From: G963662905 sp965230045
GTDB taxonomy: Bacteria; Bacteroidota; Bacteroidia; Bacteroidales; WRLA01
Assembly: GCA_965230045.1 (NCBI GenBank)
Contig: OZ245940.1
Location: forward strand, 4,774,001 to 4,838,000
DNA length: 64,000 bases
Direction: 5' to 3'
Shown here: one piece after another, positions 54,571-63,021 of the stretch
Layout of the letters: the number at the start of each line of letters is the position of its first letter
How positions within the stretch are numbered: position 1 is the first letter of the stretch
Program-made: the position numbers and the translations under genes
Notes under the pieces: model-generated
Seen by the model: only the letters and a program-made list of their open reading frames with translations
What the model was told of the DNA's origin: nothing
The model's database searches: none

Positions 54571-57500
54571 TCAGTCCTTGAGGCAACGGACACTAAAGCC
54601 GTAGGACTCGTAGTTGCTGCCCCGGCCCACTTGGTCGTTGTCGTAGCTCAGGTCCCGGTTCCACGCGTAGGCGCCTGAGCCCTCGCTTGACGACCACCAG
54701 TAACCGCGGATGCCAAGGCTGTAGAACGACCCATTGCTGCCGCGGGTGCCCCCCGGGAGGGCAGTGAAACCGCTTGAGTTTGTTGCACCTGTATTTGGTG
54801 AATCCCAATGAGATGTGCCAGCCTCTTTCATTTTGCCTCCTGCAACACTTACTCCACCCAGATAATTTGTAAGAACAGTCCACTCATCATCACTGGGCAG
54901 GTGCCAGCCAGGAGGACATACTCCTTGCACACCGCTAGGGACAGTATTGCTGCTTGCCTCGCCATTCATGGCAGCATCCCAGTTATAAAGTCTGCCGTAC
55001 ACAGCACCATTGGCACTACTGTTGTCGTACCACCATGAATCTGCTGTTTCGTAGTTTAGGTTTTCAGCCATCCAGGTTTGGGCGCCAATTTCGACTGTTT
55101 GGTAGGTTTGGCCATCGCGTGGATCGGTGAAGGAGCCTGTGCCGCCACCGCCATTGCTTACATTAATTAAATTGGTCATAGTTTTTGTGTCGCTGCCATA
55201 TTCATTGCTAACGGTAAGGCTTACGGTATAGGATCCCTCATTGTTATAAGTATGTGAAGGATTTGGTTGTGTGCTTGAGTTTCCATCGCCAAAATCCCAT
55301 TGCCAGCTTGTGGGGCTGTTGCTGCTTTGATCAGTAAAGCTTACCTGAAGTGGAGCCTGCCCGCTGGTGGGTGTGGCTGTGAAATTGGCTGAGGGGGCAT
55401 TGCCTTGCTTCTGGGTTTCAAAATTCCAGATCTGACTTTGGGTTTCATTGCCATGATCATCTTTTGCAATTACTTTCCAATAATATCTTGTATTTTCATC
55501 AAGGTTTTTAAAAGATACCGTATTAGTTTCGAGATTCGCTGCTACTAAAAGAGCAGGATCAGGATTATTCTTTTCTGCATAAACATCATAAGTCAAGGGA
55601 TCGTTTTCAGGATCGGAACATGACCAAAAAAGATTTGCGGTTAATCCCTCAATTACCTCGCCATTGTTGGGATAAGGATCAAAAGGTGGCTCTGGCGGAA
55701 GGTTTTCGCTTTCAATAATTTCAAAATAATCGCTGTAGTCAAACTTTGCGCTGTTCACATTCGAAATAACCTTAACCCGATAATCATCATCCTCTGTTAA
55801 TGTTGTCTGAATATTGTAACCATTATATAAACCATTATTTGGGGCATCAGGTATTAAAGTTGCCAGTTTATTCTCACCTTTGTACATTTGAATTGTTACA
55901 GTTCCTCCGAGGTCTCCGGTTTCCCATTCGATGGGCACATTGTATTGTCCCATTGTCCAAACAGTATTAGATGTAGGATGTGTTACAACTATATTGCCTT
56001 GCTCAATAATAGAAAAAAAGTTTTCACTTTCGTCAAAAACATTACTGTTTTCAATGCTTTCAATATGAACACGATAATTATTTGCGGTCCCCAATGAAGC
56101 GGGTATTTCCCACGTATAATTCCCATCACTTGATGTGCTATTGCTAATGGTCAACACCACGGTATTATTTTTTTTGAGGCTTATTATAACATTTTCTTCA
56201 ATGTTATCTTCCCAGGTAATTTCATAGCTATTACCTGCTGTCCATGATTCGTTTCCATTGGGAGCCATTAAGCTAATAAATGACTCAGTAATTACAGATA
56301 TATAATTTTCTTCTGTGTGTGTATTTTCCCCATATGCATTTACAACTTTTAAAGCAACCGTGTAGGAACCTTCCTGAGTATAGGTATGAGATGGGTCTGA
56401 TTCTGTGCTGGTATTTCCATCGCCAAAATCCCAATGCCAACTTGTTGGGTTATTGGTTGAGAGGTCGGTAAACTGAACACTTTGACCTGGTGCGATTTCA
56501 TTGGTGCTTACTTCAAAGTTTGCAACAGGAGGTAAATCTAATCCCCAAACCTGATGAGCATCATCAATCATGTTATGATCTTTATCAATATTTGCAAGGT
56601 TGCTGGTTGGTAAATCTTCCAATAGTTTTTTTTCAGGTTTATTATGAAATTCATAAATTGGGGAATAATTTGTTATAGGTGGTGCTGACCTTTCATGAGC
56701 AAGGCTCCAGGATGCCTGCACAAAATAATGTTTATCAGGATCAGGAGTAAAATTATCGAAGTAGAAAATAATTGGCTCTCCATTCATCCACCTTCCTAAA
56801 TTCTTAATATTGGAGGAGTTTTCTTCAATATCATAGGTAAAGAGATTCCCACTACCATAGTTTCTTTTACTTTCACCCTTTTTAAAAATATCAACGGCAA
56901 AATAACCATAGGAATAGGGTTGAACTCTTTGAATTTCAAAATGACTAAAATCAACAGGATCCGATCCAATTAGTTGATCCTCTCTCAAATATACCCTAAA
57001 AACTGAATATACATTAGTATGCATATCGTTGGACAGGACTTGCCAAAGATTTAATTCGCCAGATGCGAAGGCTTGCCTAAGCGTAGTGGGAAGATATTTA
57101 AACCCTAATTCATTGTTGGAAAATCCATATACATCTAACCTCACACCTATTTTATTCTCAGAGGTTTTAAACATCCAAAAAGTCATACCAGCATCTTCGT
57201 CCCTAGCTGCATAATAAGAGAAATGATCAGTCACACCGCTAATAGTTTGTCTAAGAGGATCAATGTTTAGTTTCTCAATCTCTGAAATCAATTCAGTTTC
57301 AGGGTCATAATAAAATATTCCGAGTTTAGTTGTATCCGTAACAGTATATGGTATTTCAATCGTAACAGGTTTTTGAAACTTGAGCCCCTCCGGCAGGAAC
57401 TGAATGAGTTGTTGTGTGCTATCCCCAGGAAATTTAATGTTTTCGGGCGCTTCAGTAATACTTATCTCAATAGTTGAATTTAATGCTCCATCAGGAATTT

Positions 57501-57708
57501 CTACAGAAACCCCATTCAAAGGTGAACTTTCATCTTCAATTTTAATTGTACCACCTATGTCACCCACTTCTCCCTGTCCATTGGTATAAACAGGTGGGGT
57601 TGGTTCAGGCTTCGGTTGTTCTTCTTCATCGTCTTTGCAAGCCTGCAGGCTAAATAATGCTATGGCAAAAATGCTTGCCAGGATCAGGATAATGTTTCTG
57701 TTTTTCAT
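54571..57708 (-). CDS. FISUMP-domain lipoprotein with PKD and FN3-like domains
   Basis: The 1045-residue protein begins with a lipoprotein signal (IILILASIFAIALFSLQAC). Residues about 45-170 resemble a ZU5-type domain (GGTIKIEDESSPLNGVSVEI). Two PKD domains lie near 390-475 (SWHWDFGDGNTSTESDPSHT) and 770-850 (SWQWDFGDGNSSTQPNPSHT), with Ig/FN3-like regions between. The C-terminal 180 residues are a FISUMP domain (VEIGAQTWMAENLNYETADS, GVCPPGWHLPSDDEWTVLTN, GYWWSSSEGSGAYAWNRDL, SYGFSVRCLKD). It is probably an outer-membrane-anchored surface protein. It follows a small secreted protein gene by 36 bases, likely one operon. Confidence 0.86.
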   Translation of the reverse strand: MKNRNIILILASIFAIALFSLQACKDDEEEQPKPEPTPPVYTNGQGEVGDIGGTIKIEDESSPLNGVSVEIPDGALNSTIEISITEAPENIKFPGDSTQQLIQFLPEGLKFQKPVTIEIPYTVTDTTKLGIFYYDPETELISEIEKLNIDPLRQTISGVTDHFSYYAARDEDAGMTFWMFKTSENKIGVRLDVYGFSNNELGFKYLPTTLRQAFASGELNLWQVLSNDMHTNVYSVFRVYLREDQLIGSDPVDFSHFEIQRVQPYSYGYFAVDIFKKGESKRNYGSGNLFTYDIEENSSNIKNLGRWMNGEPIIFYFDNFTPDPDKHYFVQASWSLAHERSAPPITNYSPIYEFHNKPEKKLLEDLPTSNLANIDKDHNMIDDAHQVWGLDLPPVANFEVSTNEIAPGQSVQFTDLSTNNPTSWHWDFGDGNTSTESDPSHTYTQEGSYTVALKVVNAYGENTHTEENYISVITESFISLMAPNGNESWTAGNSYEITWEDNIEENVIISLKKNNTVVLTISNSTSSDGNYTWEIPASLGTANNYRVHIESIENSNVFDESENFFSIIEQGNIVVTHPTSNTVWTMGQYNVPIEWETGDLGGTVTIQMYKGENKLATLIPDAPNNGLYNGYNIQTTLTEDDDYRVKVISNVNSAKFDYSDYFEIIESENLPPEPPFDPYPNNGEVIEGLTANLFWSCSDPENDPLTYDVYAEKNNPDPALLVAANLETNTVSFKNLDENTRYYWKVIAKDDHGNETQSQIWNFETQKQGNAPSANFTATPTSGQAPLQVSFTDQSSNSPTSWQWDFGDGNSSTQPNPSHTYNNEGSYTVSLTVSNEYGSDTKTMTNLINVSNGGGGTGSFTDPRDGQTYQTVEIGAQTWMAENLNYETADSWWYDNSSANGAVYGRLYNWDAAMNGEASSNTVPSGVQGVCPPGWHLPSDDEWTVLTNYLGGVSVAGGKMKEAGTSHWDSPNTGATNSSGFTALPGGTRGSNGSFYSLGIRGYWWSSSEGSGAYAWNRDLSYDNDQVGRGSNYESYGFSVRCLKD

Positions 57709-57744
57709 AATGAGCGCTTTTAAAATTACTATAATGTTTTTAGT

Positions 57745-58029
57745 CTATTTGTTTTTCGCATATATTTGTTTATCAAAGCTTTCAATACAGTAAATTGACT
57801 TTAAAACGGGCAGCATTTTTTGCAGCTCGGCAATATGATATTTGCATGGCTCCGTTTGCCCTGCATCAAATTCTTTAATGAAGGTATCTGTCAGCGCATA
57901 AAATCTGTATTCTTTTTCTTGAGAGGCTTCTCTTGCCCCGGCGTCTTTCTTTGGGGTTTGGGCATGTAATCCTGAGGGAAAAGGCATCAGGAAAACACAT
58001 AGAATGAAGGAGCGGGAGACAATTCTCAT
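57745..58029 (-). CDS. Small secreted protein of unknown function
   Basis: The 94-residue protein has a signal peptide (RSFILCVFLMPFPSGLHAQ) and a mature part of about 70 residues with two Cys (EPCKYHIAEL and SIYCIESF), which could form one disulfide. No family was recognised. It lies 36 bases upstream of the FISUMP lipoprotein gene on the same strand. Confidence 0.6.
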   Translation of the reverse strand: MRIVSRSFILCVFLMPFPSGLHAQTPKKDAGAREASQEKEYRFYALTDTFIKEFDAGQTEPCKYHIAELQKMLPVLKSIYCIESFDKQIYAKNK

Positions 58030-58202
58030 GATACTGTTTTACTAAATATTTTTCTATTAACTGCTCTGCCGGAATCGTTCATCAAATTTAAACTTCTTTA
58101 TTGGAAAACCATTCGCTTAGCACCTCTTTATAATTCCCTCTAAAAATACAAAATCTTCCGGTTGAAATTTCACGCAAAAGGACTTATTGTATGAACGGGC
58201 TG

Positions 58203-58239
58203 TTTTTCGTGATGAGTGGCCCCTTTTTCATGATGAGTG
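58203..58239. promoter_or_regulatory. Direct repeat in a divergent intergenic region
   Basis: TTTTTCGTGATGAGTG (58203-58218) and TTTTTCATGATGAGTG (58224-58239) are repeated with a 21-bp period, two helical turns, as often seen in operators. The flanking genes diverge: the small secreted protein/FISUMP operon (minus) and the S4 protein (plus, start 58380). The rest of 58030-58379 is AT-rich; TAATTTCG at 58368 is a possible -7 box, but too close to the S4 start unless the mRNA is leaderless. Confidence 0.4.
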
Positions 58240-58379
58240 AAAAAATTTAGAATTAATCTGAACAATACAACAATCCAATTTCGCCATTTTCAAAGATGCA
58301 TCAGTTTTAGAATATTTACTATAATCGACAATCAGCATGCAATCCTCCATCAAAACCATAAAATCCTTAATTTCGCATT

Positions 58380-58754
58380 ATGGATGGAGTTCGGATAGAT
58401 AAATTTTTATGGTCGGTGCGGATTTACAAAACGCGCAGCCTGGCCACGCAGATGGTGAAAGCAGGAAAAGTAAAGGTCAACGAACAGGAAGTAAAACCCA
58501 GTCGTGAGGTTCGGGTGGGCGACATTATCATGGCACAGCAGGGGCCGCTGCACCGCACCATCAGCATCAAACAATTGCTTCAAAACCGTGTGGGCGCCAA
58601 GCTTGTAGATGGTTTTATCGATGACCTCACCCCTGCCGAGGAGTATGAACGTATTGAGATGCTGCGCAAATACAATAGCGAACAGCGTAATCGCGGTGAG
58701 GGACGCCCCACTAAAAAAGACCGCCGCGAAATCGACAGGCTGAAAAACGTATAG
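58380..58754 (+). CDS. S4-domain RNA-binding protein (Hsp15-like)
   Basis: The 124-residue protein starts with an S4 domain (VRIDKFLWSVRIYKTRSLAT, AGKVKVNEQEVKPSREVRVGD) and a basic C-terminal tail (YNSEQRNRGEGRPTKKDRRE). This is the Hsp15/HslR family, which rescues 50S subunits carrying stalled nascent chains after heat shock. Length and tail are typical. Confidence 0.9.
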   Translation: MDGVRIDKFLWSVRIYKTRSLATQMVKAGKVKVNEQEVKPSREVRVGDIIMAQQGPLHRTISIKQLLQNRVGAKLVDGFIDDLTPAEEYERIEMLRKYNSEQRNRGEGRPTKKDRREIDRLKNV

Positions 58755-58815
58755 TTTATACTTTCAGCATTTTAAATCCGTTATTGCAACAGTAAACCAA
58801 AAACAAAGCAATCTT

Positions 58816-59673
58816 ATGAAACGATTCATCTTTTTACTGGCAGCTGTTTCCATTTTGTTCAGCACATCATGCTACCGCCATGAAATGGAGAAAGCTACAG
58901 CAGAAAATGACAGCCTCCGCCTGGAAATCAGCAATGGGCAGGAAAACCTCAGTCAGTTTGTTGGAGCTTTCAACAACATCCAGCAAAATCTGGATTCCAT
59001 CAAAAGATTAGAGAAACTTATTTCGGTGCGCAGCCTGCAATCCCCGGAGAAAAACCGCAAGCTCGAAGACGACATTAATGATGATATTCGCACGATTTAT
59101 GATTTATTGAAGCAGAACCGGGAAAAACTTGCAGCCCTCCGCCGCAATGCGCTTTCATCGCAGCATAAAGCAGAAGAACTGCAGAAAATGGTGGGCTGGC
59201 TCGAGAGTCAGATCAAAGAAAAAGACAAGGAAATTGAAGCATTACGGTATCAGCTGGCCGAGAAAAACATACAAATCGAGGGACTGGAAAGTTTTATCGC
59301 ACAACTGGAGCAGCAACGCGATACTTTAGCAGATATCGCAAAAACACAGGACAGTGAACTGCACAAGCGCTGGTATGTGATGGGCACCAAAGACGAATTG
59401 ATCGAAAATGGCGTGATTACGAAAACCGGCGGATTCCTCGGCATTGGCAAGAAAAAAGAGCTCAAAGCCGATTTCAATAAGGATTATTTTACTGCTATTG
59501 ATATCCGTGAAACGACGCGCATCCCGGTGTATCACGATAAAATCAAGATCCTCAGCAAGCATCCGGAAAACTCCTACCGGACTTCAGGTGTAGATAAGGT
59601 GGAAGAAATCCAAATCCTCGATACCGATAAATTCTGGAAAGCTTCAGATTATCTGGTGATTATGTTGAAATAA
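58816..59673 (+). CDS. Coiled-coil lipoprotein of unknown function
   Basis: The 285-residue protein has a lipoprotein signal (FLLAAVSILFSTSC, Cys near residue 19), then a long coiled coil to about residue 180 (EKATAENDSLRLEIS, MVGWLESQIKEKDKEIEALR, NIQIEGLESFIAQLEQQRDT) and a C-terminal beta-rich domain (RWYVMGTKDELIENGVITKT, IPVYHDKIKILSKHPENSY). It is anchored in a membrane and likely extends across the periplasm. No function known. Its stop codon overlaps the ATG of the next gene by one base (TAATG), so the two are translationally coupled. Confidence 0.8.
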   Translation: MKRFIFLLAAVSILFSTSCYRHEMEKATAENDSLRLEISNGQENLSQFVGAFNNIQQNLDSIKRLEKLISVRSLQSPEKNRKLEDDINDDIRTIYDLLKQNREKLAALRRNALSSQHKAEELQKMVGWLESQIKEKDKEIEALRYQLAEKNIQIEGLESFIAQLEQQRDTLADIAKTQDSELHKRWYVMGTKDELIENGVITKTGGFLGIGKKKELKADFNKDYFTAIDIRETTRIPVYHDKIKILSKHPENSYRTSGVDKVEEIQILDTDKFWKASDYLVIMLK

Positions 59674-60713
59674 TGCTTATGCTGCAAAAAACCTTTCCCT
59701 TCTTTCTGATAATCCTGTCATTGGGCTTCTTTTCGGCCTGTTCGGACAAGCATCGAACAGATCATTATACGGTAGTTTTTTATAATACCGATGAGTTTTA
59801 CGATACGATTAATGATCCCAACCGACGGGACGAAGAATACCTGCCCGGATTTAAAGTTAGCTGGAATACAGAACGTTATCAAAATAAGCTTCAAAAAGTT
59901 GCTCAGGCCATTGCTGCGACCGACAGCACAGCGCTTCCTTTCATTGTTGGCTTGGCTGAAATCGAAAATGCGCACATCCTTGATGACCTGATTGATACTT
60001 ATCCTTTAAGTGATGGCAGTTACAGCTACATCTTTAAAGAAGGGAAGGAACTTCTGGGCCTTGATGTGGCATTAATTTACCGGAAAAAATATTTTCGCCC
60101 ATTACATTGGCACACGATCGACATCACCAGCAGGAAGAACAAACGCAACAACAAACCCGCCCGTCCGGCACTTTATGTAAGCGGGATTTTGGATCGGGAC
60201 AGCATCCATATTTTCGTAAACCAATGGCCCGACCGATGGCTCGGCAAAGGCAAAACCGAACGCAGCAGGGTGCAGGCAGCCTTAAAAATTAAAAGCGCCT
60301 GCGATTCACTTTTGAACATCAATCCAAATGCAAAGATTATCGTAATGGGCGATTTCAATGATAATCCCATTGACCCTTCCCTGCTTTCCTATTTCAATGC
60401 CGATCTGCCCGATACCCGCAGGCGCAATATCCGCATGTTCAATATGCAATTGGAAGATTTCTATAATGGCAAAGGAAGTTATTTTAGCAAACAATGGCAT
60501 ATGTTCGACCAAATGATTGTTTCCCAATCCATGATCGACAGCACCAGCAGCGGTTTGAAGGTTTCCGGCAGAAAAGGACATATTTTAGACGCAAAAGACC
60601 TCATGTATTTTGACGAAGGCCGCAGGACCTGGCGACCGCAACGCACCAAAGGAAGGGAATACTATGGCGGTGCCAGCGGACATTTACCGGTTTATATCCG
60701 TTTGAAACCTTAA
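59673..60713 (+). CDS. Endonuclease/exonuclease/phosphatase family lipoprotein
   Basis: The 346-residue protein has a lipoprotein signal (FPFFLIILSLGFFSAC) and an EEP fold: FYNTDEFYDTINDP, GLAEIENAHIL (metal-binding Glu), VNQWPDRWLG, IVMGDFNDNP (catalytic D and N) and GASGHLPVYIRLKP (C-terminal His). The family cleaves phosphodiesters in nucleic acids or lipids. The 3' end overlaps the end of the convergent paralogue by 30 bases. Confidence 0.87.
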   Translation: MLMLQKTFPFFLIILSLGFFSACSDKHRTDHYTVVFYNTDEFYDTINDPNRRDEEYLPGFKVSWNTERYQNKLQKVAQAIAATDSTALPFIVGLAEIENAHILDDLIDTYPLSDGSYSYIFKEGKELLGLDVALIYRKKYFRPLHWHTIDITSRKNKRNNKPARPALYVSGILDRDSIHIFVNQWPDRWLGKGKTERSRVQAALKIKSACDSLLNINPNAKIIVMGDFNDNPIDPSLLSYFNADLPDTRRRNIRMFNMQLEDFYNGKGSYFSKQWHMFDQMIVSQSMIDSTSSGLKVSGRKGHILDAKDLMYFDEGRRTWRPQRTKGREYYGGASGHLPVYIRLKP

Positions 60714-61727
60714 AACAACATAAACCGGCAGGTGGTCGCTGTATCCGGCGAGGTATTTTCTACCGCCAAAAGTCCTTAGCGGGTGGTCTTTGTATTTACC
60801 TTCCTGCACAATGATGTCCTTATCGCGATAAACATACGCATCCTCAAGCTGCCAGCCTTCGGTTCCGTTAAACAGGCCGGGCGAGAGGACAATCTGGTCA
60901 AAAAGGTTCCATTTTCCACGATAGGTCAAAGTTCCATCGCCATTTTTATGCATCAGGTGCATGGGATTATAAAATCCATTTTCGCCAGCTTTTTCTTTGC
61001 TTTCTTTTGCGCCCAGGATTTCATAAACACTGGCATCATGCGGATCGTCGTTCAGGTCGCCCATAATCAGGATTTTGGCATCCGGGTTGATGTTGCGCAG
61101 GCTATCGCTGATGTGCTTAGCCAAACGGGCTGCAGCAGCGCGCATGGGAATGGTTTTTTCTGTACCGCCATAGCGCGATGGCCAATGGTTGACCAAAACA
61201 TGCACTTTTTCGCCTTGCAGCAAACCACTGACCAAAAGCTGATCGCGCGATTCAAAATCGAGCAAATCGTCCATGACCAATGGATACACTTTTGTGGCCG
61301 TAGGTTCAAATAAATCTGCCTGATATAGCAAAGCACAGTCGATGCCGCGTGCATCCGGAGAATCGTGGTGGATGATCTGATAATCGCGCCCGCGCAGGGA
61401 TTCTTCAGCAACCAAATCTTCCACAACGCCACGGTTTTCCACTTCACAGATGCCGACAACAGCAAGTCCACGCTGATCTTTATCTGTCGCCACCCTACAA
61501 ATGGTTTGCGCCATATTTTTCAGCTTTGTTTCGTAGCGACGGCTGTCCCATTCTTTTTTTCCATCAGGCGTAAATTCCGTATCGCGTACATTGGGATTAT
61601 CAATGGTATCAAAAAGATTTTCGAGGTTGTAAAAACCCAGGGAAATTTTGTCTTCTTTTTGGGCATTGCTGCAAGCGGCCATCATCATGAGCGGCACAAC
61701 AAAAAACAGGAAATATTTTTTCATCAT
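60684..61727 (-). CDS. Endonuclease/exonuclease/phosphatase family lipoprotein, convergent paralogue
   Basis: The 347-residue protein has a lipoprotein signal (YFLFFVVPLMMMAAC) and the same EEP layout as its convergent neighbour: FYNLENLFDTIDNPNVRD, VVGICEVENRGVVEDL, VNHWPSRYGG, LIMGDLNDDP and GYSDHLPVYVVL. The first metal site has E in CEVEN and the DxN is MGDLND, so catalysis should be intact. The frame extends upstream to 61844, but the start is placed at ATG 61727 (or 61724), just before the signal peptide. The two paralogues face each other and overlap tail to tail. Confidence 0.86.
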   Translation of the reverse strand: MMKKYFLFFVVPLMMMAACSNAQKEDKISLGFYNLENLFDTIDNPNVRDTEFTPDGKKEWDSRRYETKLKNMAQTICRVATDKDQRGLAVVGICEVENRGVVEDLVAEESLRGRDYQIIHHDSPDARGIDCALLYQADLFEPTATKVYPLVMDDLLDFESRDQLLVSGLLQGEKVHVLVNHWPSRYGGTEKTIPMRAAAARLAKHISDSLRNINPDAKILIMGDLNDDPHDASVYEILGAKESKEKAGENGFYNPMHLMHKNGDGTLTYRGKWNLFDQIVLSPGLFNGTEGWQLEDAYVYRDKDIIVQEGKYKDHPLRTFGGRKYLAGYSDHLPVYVVLRFQTDINR

Positions 61728-61914
61728 CAGGTTATAAGTGGTAATTAGCTTCATTCGGAAAAATTCGCGAACTGTTTTATTTATGCGGCGAAAATACAAA
61801 TTCAGAATGAAAAAAACTGCAGCAATATGGAAACAACAGGACAATTTTCGGGAATAATTTCCGGTATTTTGCTTTAAATTAATATGAAAGCCGATGAAAT
61901 AGCATCATTTTTAG

Positions 61915-61922
61915 TATTTTTG
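61915..61922 (+). promoter_or_regulatory. Candidate -7 box of the lamin-tail T9SS gene
   Basis: TATTTTTG matches TAnnTTTG, 31 bases before the ATG at 61954; no clear -33 element. Confidence 0.4.
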
Positions 61923-61953
61923 CCATCCGAAACACACTAAAACAAATAATATT

Positions 61954-62931
61954 ATGAAAAAAGCTTTACTCTTTATTATGGCTCTCTTTGTGGGTCAATT
62001 TATTATCGCTCAGGAATGTTCCGAACTTTTTATCTCGGAATATGTAGAAGGTTCCGGCAACAACAAAGCCATTGAGATTTACAATCCAACAGATGATGTA
62101 ATTGATCTCTCTGCGTATCAGCTGGTTCGTTATTCCAATGGTGGAACCACTCCAAATGGTGTTGCACTCGGTGGCACGATCCAACCCAAAAGCACTTATG
62201 TAGTAGTTCTGGACAAACGCGATCCAAATGGAACAGGGCAAGACATTATGGTAGATTTAGCATTACAAGCAAAAGCGGACACTTTTTTATGTCCGATCTA
62301 TGAGATAAATAAAGCCATGTATTTCAATGGCAATGATGCAATGGCTCTTGAAAAAATTGGAGGTGAAGCCGTTGATATTTTCGCTCGCGCTGGCAACCCA
62401 GACCCCGAAAATGGCTGGACAAATGTTACAGACACTACAATCACATATAACGACAATGGTGTACCCACAGATTATACCATTACAGATTATATCGTAGGCC
62501 CCTTATTTTGGATGAGCTGGACCAGAGATCATTCATTAATTCGTAAGCCACAGGTAACTCAGGGCGTTACTACAAATCCTGATGTTTTCATTGTAACTAT
62601 GGAATACGACAGCCTTCCTGAAAACACTTTTGAAAACCTGGGAAGCCATGTGTGCGACTGCAACAATGCATCGGTAAATGATTTGGCAGAAGCCAGCTTT
62701 AAGTTTTATCCCAATCCGGTTTCCGATGGCCAACTGACTATTGAAAGCGAAGAAGCCATCGAAAGCGTACTAATTATGAGCATCACCGGTCAGGTTATAT
62801 CGGAACGTGAATTTGGTTTCGCCACATTCAGCAGCACATTCAACATCAATGATGTTGAAAGCGGCATATATTTTATTAAGGCACGGCTCACTAACGATCA
62901 ACAGATTGTACGGAAATTCGTAAAAGAATAA
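61954..62931 (+). CDS. Lamin-tail domain protein with T9SS sorting domain
   Basis: The 325-residue exported protein has a signal peptide (MKKALLFIMALFVGQFIIAQ). A lamin-tail domain occupies about residues 22-220 (LFISEYVEGSGNNKAIEIYN, VIDLSAYQLVRY, YFNGNDAMALEK). A T9SS type A sorting domain ends it (FKFYPNPVSDGQLTI, MSITGQVIS, SGIYFIKARL, IVRKFVKE). Lamin-tail domains in bacteria often accompany nucleases or surface proteins, but no catalytic domain is present here. It precedes a TonB-dependent receptor gene by 90 bases, with a terminator between. Confidence 0.88.
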   Translation: MKKALLFIMALFVGQFIIAQECSELFISEYVEGSGNNKAIEIYNPTDDVIDLSAYQLVRYSNGGTTPNGVALGGTIQPKSTYVVVLDKRDPNGTGQDIMVDLALQAKADTFLCPIYEINKAMYFNGNDAMALEKIGGEAVDIFARAGNPDPENGWTNVTDTTITYNDNGVPTDYTITDYIVGPLFWMSWTRDHSLIRKPQVTQGVTTNPDVFIVTMEYDSLPENTFENLGSHVCDCNNASVNDLAEASFKFYPNPVSDGQLTIESEEAIESVLIMSITGQVISEREFGFATFSSTFNINDVESGIYFIKARLTNDQQIVRKFVKE

Positions 62932-62948
62932 GATAAAATTCTCATTAT

Positions 62949-62985
62949 AAATTGGCATCCTCGGTCAGCCCAAGGGTGCCAATTT
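62949..62985 (+). terminator. Terminator of the lamin-tail T9SS gene
   Basis: AAATTGGCATCC pairs with GGGTGCCAATTT around a short loop, followed by T-rich sequence. Confidence 0.7.
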
Positions 62986-63021
62986 TGTCTTAGCAAAAAC
63001 CAAAACTTAATAATTAGAATA

